64,000 nt of DNA from Arthrobacter oryzae (GCF_030812315.1 NZ_JAUSSM010000004.1:124001-188000); one strand, 5' to 3'. Positions 7,459-17,231 are shown, counted from the stretch's first letter. The notes: generated by a model from the letters alone, not told the origin. A program made the numbers and translations.

Positions 7459-10340
7459 GATAGCTCCTCGTAGTCCGCCATCCAGTACTTTTGGGCCACT
7501 CTATTCAGAACGTACTTGACCCGGCCGTTCTTGCTGTTGTACTCAGAATCCGAGGTGGGCAGGGCAATCTTGAGGGCGATGAAGGCAGAGCTAGGTTCCC
7601 TCGCCGCCTTGGATAGCTCCTCCATCAGATCGGAGATCTCCGGTGTGACAGCTAGGTTTTCGGCGGCATATACGCCCTCACCGCTTGCTTCGACGGCATA
7701 GATCATAAGCTGGGGGCGCGGGAGATGTCTGTAAACCGCACGCTCCGGAACGGTGCTGGCAGACTCTGAACCAGATTCCTCGGACGTTTCGGCTTTCTTG
7801 TTATCTGAATAGGCAGAAGTAATATTTGCTTCCAAATCGGGATCCAAGACTTTACGCAGATCGTCGCTTCCGGCGAGCCTGGTTTTCTTTCCGCTCACCC
7901 AGAGCGATGACCCGGTCAAAGTACCGTCCTTGGCCGTCAGATGCCGAAGCATCAAAGCGCGGCCAACTTTGAAAACTGGTTTTCCAGGCACGAGGTCGGC
8001 CAAGCTTGGCAACTCAGTGTCTCCCTTCTTCTTTGGGCCGTTCATGAAGGTCACGTCCCATGTTTGGAACTGCTCCCCAGGGCTAGCCCGGACCATCCTT
8101 TCCAGCCCGCTTCCAGTGAAGAAGATGTCGTCGTCAGCTGCCTTGTAGCGGTGCAACAAGTCCGCGACGAGCCCCTTCGAGACGTTTCTGAAGCGTGTAT
8201 AGCCGCGGACGGTTTCGTCGGTTGAGCAGCCGGCAGCCAGTGCAGCTTTTGCCAGATCCTGAGCGGCCACGAAGTTCACCGCTTGGACTGTCGGGTCTGC
8301 CGACAGTTTTCGAGTCTCCAAGTTCCGGCCGAGAAGGTTGACCTCCTTCTCGTACTGAACGGTGTGCTTCATTTTGTTCCTGGCCGTGATGAGCAGTGAT
8401 TCCGGGTGTTGCTGAACCGCCAGGCCAAAATCGCGCGGAGTCATATTGTTCCGGTGCATGTGTGCGAGGTCGTCCCGAAGTTCTTGGATCGCTCCACCCA
8501 CGAACCGATAATCCGCTGCAGACTTTTCGCTGATCCACAACCTACATACATCTTGGAAACCGTCACGGTAGCCAAACCATCGCGCCATCTGCATCATGGT
8601 GTCGGCAGCGCCCACGCTGCGGTGGAAGTAGCTGACGAGCAGGCCGTCCAGCGTAAGTCCTCGACTGAGCAGGTCACCGCCGACGGCGATCTGCCTCGTG
8701 GGAACCTCCTCGCGATAGTCCTCGTCCTCCGCCTTGTCCACACTTGAGTTGTAGACCTTGACTCGGACATCGGCGACGGACTTGTGAAGCTCGCCAAGAA
8801 TCGCGGTCCAAGCCGGACCCGTTGAAACGAACTGCTTCTCGAACGTGGATTTCAGCTCGTCGAGGACGGCGTTACTTTTCCCCTCAGCGTAGGGGAGCGC
8901 GTGGAGTTCGATAGCTGATTTGTACCGGTACAGCTCCTCGGTCAACAGGTCTCCGACAACATCCTGAACATTAGTAAAACGAGATACGTTGACCAACATT
9001 GACCGCTTGGATGGCGCCTTAACCCGAAGATCCAAGATTGCATTTGCAAGGAGGTAGCTCCTGATTGCTTCCTTCAGGCTCTCCGGGAGGGGACCAACCG
9101 GTTGGGCTTTTCGGTGTTTCACCGGGATCCATTGCTGAGCGTCGGTGAGGTACTGCACCGACTGCGGACGGTCCTCTTCGTCGGTACCAAATGTTGCCCG
9201 TATTCCAACGTAGTTGTTCGGGGCCTCGAGCGGATAGATGTAGTCCTCAGGGAAGAGGTCGTCCACGGCTTCACCGTCGACTTCGACGCTTCCGGAGGCT
9301 TCGTAATCAATGAAGATGTTGGCGAAAGGCGTCGCCGTAATTGCCACGTAGGATGACCGTGTAAAGCTCGACAAGATCTTTCGGATTGAACCGTTGATCG
9401 CGGTTGGGTCCTCCGCCTCATTCGTGTTCACCGACGCATAGTCTGATTCATCGTCGAGCAGCAGGATGGGAAGGTCTATGTTTCCGTTGCTGCCTGCTTT
9501 GCCCCGCGCCCAACCGTTGACCGCGTCCAGGACAAACTTGTTCTTCTTTAGAACGAACACAAGTGGTCCTGACGACTGCGACGGAAGAGGAACGTCAATC
9601 CCGTTCTTCGTGGCCTGCAAGTAATCCATGAGGACTGTGGTCAGGCTGGTGGCGTTGGCGACTTCTTGGTCAATCTTCCCAACACCGATATGCACGTCCT
9701 TGAGGACCGCCCCTTTCGGCATGCCGACCCGGCGCGTATCCCGGCCAATAAAACCCTCGTCCACTCGCTCGTGGGTTTGACGCCTGAGGTACTCGGTGTT
9801 ACCTGAGAGAATAACAATAAGCCTGTACCCAGCATCCGCCGCCTTATTGATCAGTGCTAGGTAATTCTGCGTCTTGCCGGACTGCACGTCACCGATGATC
9901 AGGCCCCGCCGGTTCCAGCGGCCTGGCTTTTGCGGGTTGCCGGCGAGGTCCAAAACGTCATCCGTAAACTTGTCGAGCCGATCTAGAACGCGTCCCGAAC
10001 GCCCCTGCTTCGACAGCATCTTCCGGTATGCGCGCCACCGGCGCCAGTTGATCTCAGACTTGAGGTCTTTGAGCCAAGGTTCGTGGTCCTGCTTCGTTAC
10101 GGGGCCACCCCCGGGCCCCTCAATGTCCGCGCTGACGGCCGCCAACACGTGCCGGATAAGCTGTTCCAGCTCGTCATCGCTGGCATTGATTGGCATAATC
10201 GGTGCGAACGTGGCGAAAGCGGCTCTCACGTCCGTTTCATTGAGTCCAATACGCGTTTCGCCCGTTTCAGGGTCGGTAAGGTAGCCAAGAACGGCCCCTT
10301 CAAGCACGGACAATGGAAACATCACTGTGGGAATAGTCAT
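7455..10340 (-). CDS. Z1 domain superfamily II helicase-like protein
   Basis: A 961-residue motor protein. It has a Walker A motif GDVQSGKT near residue 150, a Walker B-like DDESDYAS near 293, ITATPFANIF near 335 (helicase motif III type), and the Z1 signature around residues 550-600 with GGDLLSRGLTLDGL and QMARWFGYRDG, the latter serving as motif VI with its arginine finger. Z1 proteins are the predicted translocase or helicase component of MutL/MORC-type restriction systems. The start overlaps the end of the GHKL ATPase gene by one base and the stop overlaps the nuclease gene by 4 bp. The C-terminal 350 residues are family-specific and uncharacterised. Confidence 0.92.
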   Translation of the reverse strand: MTIPTVMFPLSVLEGAVLGYLTDPETGETRIGLNETDVRAAFATFAPIMPINASDDELEQLIRHVLAAVSADIEGPGGGPVTKQDHEPWLKDLKSEINWRRWRAYRKMLSKQGRSGRVLDRLDKFTDDVLDLAGNPQKPGRWNRRGLIIGDVQSGKTQNYLALINKAADAGYRLIVILSGNTEYLRRQTHERVDEGFIGRDTRRVGMPKGAVLKDVHIGVGKIDQEVANATSLTTVLMDYLQATKNGIDVPLPSQSSGPLVFVLKKNKFVLDAVNGWARGKAGSNGNIDLPILLLDDESDYASVNTNEAEDPTAINGSIRKILSSFTRSSYVAITATPFANIFIDYEASGSVEVDGEAVDDLFPEDYIYPLEAPNNYVGIRATFGTDEEDRPQSVQYLTDAQQWIPVKHRKAQPVGPLPESLKEAIRSYLLANAILDLRVKAPSKRSMLVNVSRFTNVQDVVGDLLTEELYRYKSAIELHALPYAEGKSNAVLDELKSTFEKQFVSTGPAWTAILGELHKSVADVRVKVYNSSVDKAEDEDYREEVPTRQIAVGGDLLSRGLTLDGLLVSYFHRSVGAADTMMQMARWFGYRDGFQDVCRLWISEKSAADYRFVGGAIQELRDDLAHMHRNNMTPRDFGLAVQQHPESLLITARNKMKHTVQYEKEVNLLGRNLETRKLSADPTVQAVNFVAAQDLAKAALAAGCSTDETVRGYTRFRNVSKGLVADLLHRYKAADDDIFFTGSGLERMVRASPGEQFQTWDVTFMNGPKKKGDTELPSLADLVPGKPVFKVGRALMLRHLTAKDGTLTGSSLWVSGKKTRLAGSDDLRKVLDPDLEANITSAYSDNKKAETSEESGSESASTVPERAVYRHLPRPQLMIYAVEASGEGVYAAENLAVTPEISDLMEELSKAAREPSSAFIALKIALPTSDSEYNSKNGRVKYVLNRVAQKYWMADYEELS

Positions 10341-11869
10341 CAGATCTTTGTCGCATTCTCAAGGATTCCGCGTGCGTGCGGATGGTTATTGAAAGGCTCG
10401 GAATTAAGCATCGAGTCAACAAACAACTCCGGGCCAAGATTGCCATTTAGCGATTGCCACAGGGATTCCGCCAATAGGGTCAATTCATCGTCCTCCGCCG
10501 TTTGTGGGGAGTGAACTGCATCCTGCCCGAGCCGGTTGTAAACATCTTCCACTGGAAAAGATTGCTCCAGCATTGTGATCAGGGTCGCCAACAAGGCTGA
10601 GTCATTTGATCGCATGCCCGCCGCAAGCGCAACGACCGCTGGGTGGTTTCGATTTATTTCATAGCGGAACGATGTCCGGTCATCAACTACGTCCCACAAG
10701 TGGCTGACCGGTCCCCCGCCCGCTCGACGTCCCCTGTATTCGTGAACGCGACGACTAGGTCCGACAATGTTGTCTGCAACTTGGCGCAGCCGGTTTCTAA
10801 TGGCAGGCGGAGGGACGGCTTGGGCCTTCTTGATGTCCAAAGCCCACAAGTGATCCAGAGTATTCGGGATGTCCACCCGCACGCGCGCCAGTTTTCCGAG
10901 CTCCTGTTTTGGAGCAATCCGGAACCATGTGCCCCAGATAACGAGCCGCTTTTCCCGGTAAATGTAAAACCCTTGGCTGTCCCTCAGCGACCCATCGACC
11001 TGGGCCTTCTGCCTGTCTGCGCTGCTAAGTTTATTTAGATGCGGAAGGGTGAAGGGCCGAAGCTCGATGACTTCTCCCTCGACGAATATCTTCTCGACTG
11101 GACCAGGCTGAGTCGCTTTGTGGTTCTGCAGGAGTGGGTCGGCGCCTTCAATTTCGCGATAATTGATCGCGATATCAAACTTGCCGCCGTGCTCGCCCGC
11201 CAAGTACCGGTGGAATACAAGCCCCAAGTGCTTACGCACGCGCACCATGTTCTCGTCGAGCCCACTCCCCAAGTTTCCGGTCGTGGCTTCCAGCTGGTCG
11301 AGCTTGCGCCACAGAACCAACGTCCCAGTCGAGTGCTTTTCCAGTTCCGAGAACTCTGGAAGAGTACGGCATTCGTCTTCTGAAAGCCGTAGCAGGCTCC
11401 AAGTGCCGGTTTGTATCAAGTAGTCCAGATCCCACCGGTAGCCGTGGAGCTCACCCTCTTTTTTTGATATGACAGTCAAATCGCGGCACTGCGAAATGGA
11501 CGCCGTCTTCAGGCCCAGCCCAAACCGTCCCAGGTCGTTCGCTGCTCTGCCTGACAGCGAACTCTTTCCTGCCAGCCGCATTGCGTTCTGAGCCTCGGAC
11601 GAAGTCATACCCGCGCCATCGTCAATGATGGCAACGTAGCTGTCCCCCTCGCCATGGTAGAGAAGATCAACGCGAGATGCGCCTGCCGTTATCGAGTTGT
11701 CAATCAAATCCGCGATGGCGGTTTCGAGGGTATAGCCCACGGCCCGCATCGACTCCATGAGGTGCGGATCGGGCACCATGGTTATCGCTTCAGTCAATCT
11801 TTCCCCCACATCCATCCACCTGCCAAGATCGCTCGATGGTGAGATAACAATAACCGCAGGGAGCGACAT
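10340..11869 (-). CDS. MORC/MutL-like GHKL ATPase of restriction system
   Basis: GHKL ATPase with the complete Bergerat fold: DLIDNSI (N box) near residue 53, DDGAGM (G1) near 81, GRFGLGLKTAS (G2) near 111. It is expected to dimerise on ATP binding and act as a DNA clamp with Z1 and the nuclease. I chose the ATG at 11869 (509 residues) because the longer frame to 12034 has an atypical Arg/Trp-rich N-terminus and overlaps the divergent SIR2 gene; MSLPAVIVISP is a plausible start, though its ribosome binding site is weak. It is the first gene of the four-gene operon, so the promoter should lie between 11870 and 12006, shared with the divergent SIR2 gene. Confidence 0.9.
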   Translation of the reverse strand: MSLPAVIVISPSSDLGRWMDVGERLTEAITMVPDPHLMESMRAVGYTLETAIADLIDNSITAGASRVDLLYHGEGDSYVAIIDDGAGMTSSEAQNAMRLAGKSSLSGRAANDLGRFGLGLKTASISQCRDLTVISKKEGELHGYRWDLDYLIQTGTWSLLRLSEDECRTLPEFSELEKHSTGTLVLWRKLDQLEATTGNLGSGLDENMVRVRKHLGLVFHRYLAGEHGGKFDIAINYREIEGADPLLQNHKATQPGPVEKIFVEGEVIELRPFTLPHLNKLSSADRQKAQVDGSLRDSQGFYIYREKRLVIWGTWFRIAPKQELGKLARVRVDIPNTLDHLWALDIKKAQAVPPPAIRNRLRQVADNIVGPSRRVHEYRGRRAGGGPVSHLWDVVDDRTSFRYEINRNHPAVVALAAGMRSNDSALLATLITMLEQSFPVEDVYNRLGQDAVHSPQTAEDDELTLLAESLWQSLNGNLGPELFVDSMLNSEPFNNHPHARGILENATKI

Positions 11870-12006
11870 TTCTCGGCGGCACGATGCCAAGTGTCGCCAA
11901 CGCGCGCTTGCCACGGGCTGGCGCCTCGGCGGCTCTTCGGCCGCCAGAGTCTCTTTTCCGCGGGTGAACGTCGTAGCTGGCGAGTTGCATCTGATAAACA
12001 GAATCC

Positions 12007-13611
12007 ATGACCAACCCGCACGTGTACGTTGCAATGGCCGACATCCTGAATCTCAGATGCGATGCGTGGCTACTGCCAACTGACTCAAGCCTTCATATCG
12101 AGCAGCATTGGCTGACGGCGCATCCCAACCTGCGCAGATTGGCAACTGCGTCTGCTTCCAGGGAGTTCCGAGACGGACGAACGTTAGCAGAGCCGATTTC
12201 CCCTTGGGATTCGGCCGAACCCCTGCCCATTATGACGGCCGTCCCCGACGATGGCAGGTGGGGGCATTCCGCAGTCGCCGATCGGCTCGAGGCGTTCGTG
12301 CGCAGTGCTGTGTCTGCTCTTCCAGATCCAGATGACAGGCCGTACCGGCTCCTGGCCTTGCCATTTTTCGGTACAGCCGGAGGAGGAGCCGGGGACCACC
12401 TCGGCGCTGCGCTGCGCGCGATTCTCGACGCCTGCAATGAACTCTCTTCCCGCTACGGCGTCGACATAGTCCTGGTGCTTCGAGACAGAGCTGCCTTTGC
12501 CCTGGCCCAAAAGCTGCGCCGCGAAGCCTCCGATTCCTCGATTTGGCCCTCCCTCAGTGATCAACTGCATGAAAGGGCCAAGCACCTTGGTGGCATAGCC
12601 AGGGCTGGCCACTTGGTCCCCTTCCTGGGCGCCGGCGTCAGCGTCAGCGCTGGAGCACCGAGCTGGAAACAACTCCTCGATAAGTTGAGGACTGGCGTCC
12701 GTCTGGAGGCAGCTGAAGAGGCCGCATTCGACGGCATTGGTGTACTGGACCAAGCCGGCGTGCTCGAGCAGCTTTATTCAGATCAGTGTGGCTCGGGAAG
12801 TGCCTTCGGCGAGGCCGTAGCTGAGGCTGTAGATCTTCCCCGCTACGGGCTGGCGCCAGCATTGCTTGCCACCCTGCCCTCTGTTGGCGCCATCACACTC
12901 AACTACGACAAACTTTTCGAAACTGCCTGCAGTGACGCGCAGAGGCCGCGAACCGTCTTGCCGGAGAATGTTCCCGCCGTCGGCAACAGCTGGTTGCTAA
13001 AGCTGCACGGATCAGTCAGCCAGCCTGGAAGCATCGTGCTCACCCGCGATGACTATCTTGGCTACAACAGCAACAGAGATGCCCTGTCTGCCTTGGTCAA
13101 AGCCCACCTACTCACGCATCATCTGCTATTTGTTGGCTTCGGCCTCGCCGACGATCATTTCCACGAAATCGTCCACGACGTCAGGCGTGCGCTGCCGGCC
13201 GAGGTCTCCAAGAAGCACCAGATGGGCACAGTGCTGTCACTCTTTCACGAGCCGCTTCAGAAACTCGTCTGGGAAGGGAAGCTAGAAATCCTGCCGATGG
13301 CGGGGAACCCTCCTGCACCAGGTTCCGGGGAGGAGGACACGCAGGCCGCTGTGGCTGCGGCCGGAAGGGAACTCGAAATCTTCCTCGACATGATGATGGC
13401 CTACGCGACGGACAGTCACTCCTATCTGCTGGCTCCCGCATACACTCGCGGACTCTCCAGGGAGGAAAACCAACTCCGACAGCAGCTTTTGACACTCGCG
13501 AAACAATCTAGGTCTGAGGCTACCGCCGAGGTATGGGAGGTACTCCACACAGCGCTCCTGACGTTGGGCTACAGCCCAGGCAACGACTACGAACGGAATG
13601 AAGTGCTGTGA
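12007..13611 (+). CDS. Macro-like/SIR2 family predicted NADase
   Basis: A 534-residue protein. The central domain is SIR2-like: PFLGAGVSVSAGAPSW near residue 205 (nucleotide binding), LNYDKLFE with Asn near 299, LKLHGS with the catalytic-type His near 334, and LLFVGFGLADDHFHE near 375. SIR2 domains in phage defence usually hydrolyse NAD+. The first 165 residues resemble a macro domain: YVAMADILNLRCDAWLLPTDS matches the usual GDI-x-x-L-x-VDAIVN start, and FFGTAGGGAGDHLG resembles its Gly-rich loop, which suggests ADP-ribose binding. The C-terminal 110 residues are helical and unassigned. The stop overlaps the GTG of the GIY-YIG gene by 4 bp. SIR2 is confident; macro is an inference. Confidence 0.88.
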   Translation: MTNPHVYVAMADILNLRCDAWLLPTDSSLHIEQHWLTAHPNLRRLATASASREFRDGRTLAEPISPWDSAEPLPIMTAVPDDGRWGHSAVADRLEAFVRSAVSALPDPDDRPYRLLALPFFGTAGGGAGDHLGAALRAILDACNELSSRYGVDIVLVLRDRAAFALAQKLRREASDSSIWPSLSDQLHERAKHLGGIARAGHLVPFLGAGVSVSAGAPSWKQLLDKLRTGVRLEAAEEAAFDGIGVLDQAGVLEQLYSDQCGSGSAFGEAVAEAVDLPRYGLAPALLATLPSVGAITLNYDKLFETACSDAQRPRTVLPENVPAVGNSWLLKLHGSVSQPGSIVLTRDDYLGYNSNRDALSALVKAHLLTHHLLFVGFGLADDHFHEIVHDVRRALPAEVSKKHQMGTVLSLFHEPLQKLVWEGKLEILPMAGNPPAPGSGEEDTQAAVAAAGRELEIFLDMMMAYATDSHSYLLAPAYTRGLSREENQLRQQLLTLAKQSRSEATAEVWEVLHTALLTLGYSPGNDYERNEVL

Positions 13612-14492
13612 AAATTGATGTTCGGGTCCTGACACAGGTCGCCGAGTACCTCGGCAATTACGTCTATCTCCTGATTGACCCACGCACAATGGCGCCCTTC
13701 TACGTGGGCAAGGGAACAGGAACCCGACTTGCAGCTCACGGGCTTGAGGCGGAGACCCTCTCTGCCAGCGACGATGAGACGCCGGTGGAGCGATCGCGAA
13801 AGATCGCGGTCATCCACGACATTCGAAGCGCGGGACTGGAGCCAGAGGTGTGGATTCTTCGGCATGGCATGGGAAGCGAATACACCCACGTCGAAGCCGC
13901 CGCCATCGATCTCCTGTCGTCGTTCCTGACTCAATCGAGCCCACGCATGACACCGCTTTCTCATCTCGCTGCGCTGACGAATGAACGCCGAGAGTCGGCC
14001 CGTGGCCATGGCATCGAAACGTTGTCCAACATTGTCGCTGAGTTCGGAGCTCCCGACCTTCAGCCGAACATTCCCCAGATTCTTCTCATTACGCTCAAAC
14101 CGTGGGTGGAACTTGAAGAAGTCTCGCCGGGCGGTACGGTACGTAGTGGATACGGATTCCGTACGGAATGGCTCAACTCGACTGACCGGGCAGCCTATGC
14201 AAATGAACTGGGCGATTCCGTCCGTTGCTGGTGGAAGCTGAGCCAGTCCAGGGTCGAAGAGCACGGCATTGACCATGTCGTGGCGGTCCACCGAGGGGTC
14301 ACCCGCGGTCTTTTCCGCATCATTCCGGACAGCTGGGAGCACGATGCCGGCTCCGGCCGGCGAGGATTTATGGTCGATCCTGTCTTAGAAGGTCCGCTGT
14401 TCGACCAAGTAATTGGCAAGTACGGCTACCGTACGCCGCCGAAAAAACGTGGAGATATCAGCACGCTCAATTACTGGCCGCGACCCGTATGA
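13608..14492 (+). CDS. LEM-3-like GIY-YIG nuclease domain protein
   Basis: A 294-residue protein starting with GTG inside the SIR2 stop. The N-terminal domain has GIY-YIG landmarks of the LEM-3-like subgroup: NYVYLLIDP (residues 17-25), FYVGKGTGTR (31-40) with its conserved Tyr and Arg, a following His, and a Glu in HVEAAAIDLL near residue 95 that would bind the metal. The C-terminal half (about 160-290) is a compact beta-rich domain with VVAVHRGVTRGLFRI, resembling the EVE/PUA-like modules attached to such nucleases; this part is inferred. Translational coupling to the SIR2 gene suggests that NAD depletion and nucleic-acid cleavage belong to one defence unit. Confidence 0.85.
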   Translation: MKIDVRVLTQVAEYLGNYVYLLIDPRTMAPFYVGKGTGTRLAAHGLEAETLSASDDETPVERSRKIAVIHDIRSAGLEPEVWILRHGMGSEYTHVEAAAIDLLSSFLTQSSPRMTPLSHLAALTNERRESARGHGIETLSNIVAEFGAPDLQPNIPQILLITLKPWVELEEVSPGGTVRSGYGFRTEWLNSTDRAAYANELGDSVRCWWKLSQSRVEEHGIDHVVAVHRGVTRGLFRIIPDSWEHDAGSGRRGFMVDPVLEGPLFDQVIGKYGYRTPPKKRGDISTLNYWPRPV

Positions 14493-14581
14493 CCAGTCCT
14501 CAGTCATCGGGTTCACGCCAGAAATCCCAATTAAACCACGGCCCTACCCCTGCATTGCGACACCGTTTTGGTCTTCTCCCA

Positions 14582-16456
14582 CTAGGGAAGGATGCTGCCG
14601 AATACGTCTCCTATCATGGCCGACAGTTTGCGTGAATGGGCGTTATACCGTTCCAGCAAATTTACTGTCCCCGTTGTCATCACGACATCTCCATTTGGAA
14701 GGAACGTTGCCACGGATTCACCGCCGCAAAGCAACTCCCAGACTGACCCGTTGGAAACACTTTCGACTGCAGTGATGTCCCATCGCATCTTTTCACCCGC
14801 GACGAGAGCAAGGATTTGGGCTAATACGCGGTAGACAATTGTTCGCTCGGTCGTGGGGCTAGACCCGCTCTTGACGGACAACCCGAGGTTCTTTTCGATC
14901 GCCCGGATCAACTCTCGCTTGTCGTGCGCCTCGACTAAGTCGATTGCCTCTCGGACGCTTCCTTCCACTCCGGCAGTTCCTACCCGGGAGATCCGGATTG
15001 CCGGTCCTGACGAGCTCACCAACCGCAATTCACCGCCAGTGTCCGGTCCGTCACCGTGCAAAACGTAACTCGGGTGCCGACGGCAGATCTCACTGGCCAG
15101 CCAGAAGGCTGAAGCAGTTTTGTGAATCGATGGCTTGACGTGATCCGTCGCCTTGGCCGGAACGCTCTTGCTTGGGCGGAGGGTTGCTGCGCTAGCCTGA
15201 CTAAACCCCAAGAGGTGAACTTCATGCGACCCCGAATACCATCTTCCCGTCTGAGACGACCGACGATATGTGCCTAGCAACCCAACGGGCCGGGCGATGA
15301 CGGTTACGGACACGTCTGGGCTGATTCCCCCAGGAAACTCTCGGCCGTCCAATTGCGTCAGAGTCCGGTACCATCCCTGAAATTGGTCCAGAATCACAAC
15401 GAATTCGGGAGAGTCATTATCGGGGTGCCGTTCAAACATCCGCCAAGATCCGAGTTCAGGAGATTCAACCGAAAAGAACTGCCGCCAAAAATGGTCGCAC
15501 ATATGGAGGGATCGAGCCCCTTCAAGAACACTTGCACGATACGACTTAGAAATTATCTGTGCCGCCGGTTGACTGGAGCACTCCAATCGCAAAGTGTCGT
15601 CGTTGCCTTGCATCCAATCTGACTGCGAGAAATAGATAAGCGCATCGAGTCCCCATCTGCTCGCAATCAAGGCCAACTCAGGGGTCGATGTGGGCATTCC
15701 GAGGAGAATCCATCGAGCGATTCCGAGTGCAGGGTCTTTCCATCCGAGCGGACCAAGCGCCACATGCGGCAACGAGGACCAGTAACGGTGACGCTCGTTG
15801 AACTCCGATGAGGGGTCAAGCGGCGGCATGGACCAGGCCGAGTCCCAACCATTTATTGTTTGGAACGCTGCTCCAAGCCCAGAGGGACCATGGATGTAAT
15901 AGTCACCAACTAGCTTCGGGTCATGGGCTTTCCACAATTCACTCTGCTCCACGAAATTTGGAGCCATTGCAGCGCGCGATTCTTCTACGGCTACAGAATC
16001 ATTGAGCTCCTGGAGGAATTGATCCATGCTGTGCCAAGCTCGTTCGATCGTTCTCGCGATGCTTGAGGACATCGGTTCGTCGGCACACTCGCCTTGGGAA
16101 TAGAAATTGAGAACAGCGAGGCTGACGTGAGGCGGTGCACTTCCCGCGGAGGACCTATTTATGATGTCTGCACACTCCGCCGCGGCGCGTCGAGCGTCCA
16201 CTGAAAGGGTGCCCTTTAACACGGACGGGAGCCGCAGCCCTGCCTCATTTAGCTGGTCCTGCAGAATGCGGGCTGATGGCATTCCTTCCGCGCCGCACCC
16301 GCCGGTCAGATTCCCAGAAATCAGCGTCCATTCGACCAATGAGCTCTGAACGGCACTGACGCCATTTGGTACGACCAACGACAATATTGCTGCCGATTCC
16401 AAGACCAAGAGGTTTTCATCGACGCACTTCAGTGAGTTCCAAATTTGATCAAACAT
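14582..16456 (-). CDS. Hypothetical protein, 624 residues
   Basis: A long intact frame with no recognised domain. There is no signal peptide or clear membrane helix. Trp-rich stretches (WDSAWSMPPLDP near residue 205, GWKDPALGIARWILLG near 240) precede a central region with WYRTLTQLDGREFPGG, and the C-terminal 120 residues look like a mixed alpha/beta domain ending DVVMTTGTVNLLERY. It lies convergent to the SIR2/GIY-YIG pair with only 89 bp between, and its base composition is less GC-rich than the NrtR region to its right. The setting suggests a defence-island gene, but no function can be given. Confidence 0.75.
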   Translation of the reverse strand: MFDQIWNSLKCVDENLLVLESAAILSLVVPNGVSAVQSSLVEWTLISGNLTGGCGAEGMPSARILQDQLNEAGLRLPSVLKGTLSVDARRAAAECADIINRSSAGSAPPHVSLAVLNFYSQGECADEPMSSSIARTIERAWHSMDQFLQELNDSVAVEESRAAMAPNFVEQSELWKAHDPKLVGDYYIHGPSGLGAAFQTINGWDSAWSMPPLDPSSEFNERHRYWSSLPHVALGPLGWKDPALGIARWILLGMPTSTPELALIASRWGLDALIYFSQSDWMQGNDDTLRLECSSQPAAQIISKSYRASVLEGARSLHMCDHFWRQFFSVESPELGSWRMFERHPDNDSPEFVVILDQFQGWYRTLTQLDGREFPGGISPDVSVTVIARPVGLLGTYRRSSQTGRWYSGSHEVHLLGFSQASAATLRPSKSVPAKATDHVKPSIHKTASAFWLASEICRRHPSYVLHGDGPDTGGELRLVSSSGPAIRISRVGTAGVEGSVREAIDLVEAHDKRELIRAIEKNLGLSVKSGSSPTTERTIVYRVLAQILALVAGEKMRWDITAVESVSNGSVWELLCGGESVATFLPNGDVVMTTGTVNLLERYNAHSRKLSAMIGDVFGSILP

Positions 16457-16539
16457 GCACCGACAGTACAGCTATCGACTGCGACGATTCGTCGAAGCCA
16501 TGCATGACGGTCATAACAACCACCATCCGGTTGAGAGCC

Positions 16540-17223
16540 TTACTGCGACGAGCCATGACCTCCCCGCACCCACAACCGCGAGGGCCTCCCACGCGCCCCG
16601 TCCGACATCTGCCCGGTTGCCACCAGCTTCGGCTCCATGAACCGCCGGAACGTGTCCCGCATCAGCGTCTGCCCAGCCACCGCCTCATGCAGCTCCCTCA
16701 GATCCTTCAACGTGAAGGGCTCATCCAGCAGCGTCCCAGGATCCGGCGCCTCGGCATAAGCGGCCCGCAGCCACTCCACCGCCTTAGCCACGATGTCCGC
16801 GTGCCCATAGGGCAGTCCGGCGATCAGCTCCGGTTCCCCGGTCACGGAAGACAGCCTGACGCCGTCGGACTTCAATGCCTCCTCCAGAGCCGCCAGCGGC
16901 ACCACGTCCACGTGCGCCACTGACAACACCCAGCCGCGGTCATCGCGCCCCGGTTCGTCAAACACCTGCAGCTGGCGCGGCACCCGCCCGGAGATCCCTG
17001 CCTTCTCCCGCAGGCAGCGCAGCACCGCATCCGCCAGGGTCTCACGTTCACGGAGGAACGTTCCCGGCAGGGCCCACTTTCCGTGCTGATGGTCCTCCGC
17101 ACGGCGCACCAGCAGCACGCACACGCCCCTCTCCGCAACGGTCAGCACCGCCGTATCCACCGCCACCGACGGCCGCGGGTAGTCCAGCAGGGACGGGGCA
17201 GCGCTGTTCCTAGAATCCTTCAC
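16540..17223 (-). CDS. nrtR: NrtR-type Nudix-related transcriptional regulator
   Basis: A 227-residue protein with a Nudix-like domain (residues 17-145) and a winged-helix C-terminus (about 155-227, with RDTFRRFMEPKLV and GRPSRLWV). The Nudix box GTFLRERETLADAVLRCL departs from the catalytic consensus (the RE and EE positions read RC and RE), as expected for NrtR proteins, which sense ADP-ribose-type ligands rather than hydrolyse them. It starts with GTG and has no Shine-Dalgarno sequence. It is divergent from the ARPP-1/ADP-ribosylglycohydrolase operon, and two matching palindromes fill the shared 93-bp promoter, so it probably represses both itself and that operon. Confidence 0.88.
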   Translation of the reverse strand: MKDSRNSAAPSLLDYPRPSVAVDTAVLTVAERGVCVLLVRRAEDHQHGKWALPGTFLRERETLADAVLRCLREKAGISGRVPRQLQVFDEPGRDDRGWVLSVAHVDVVPLAALEEALKSDGVRLSSVTGEPELIAGLPYGHADIVAKAVEWLRAAYAEAPDPGTLLDEPFTLKDLRELHEAVAGQTLMRDTFRRFMEPKLVATGQMSDGARGRPSRLWVRGGHGSSQ

Positions 17224-17231
17224 ACCACTAT

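Noticed and set aside
11870..12034. N-terminal extension of the GHKL ATPase to 12034
   Set aside because: It would overlap the divergent SIR2 gene and adds an atypical 55-residue Arg/Trp-rich leader.
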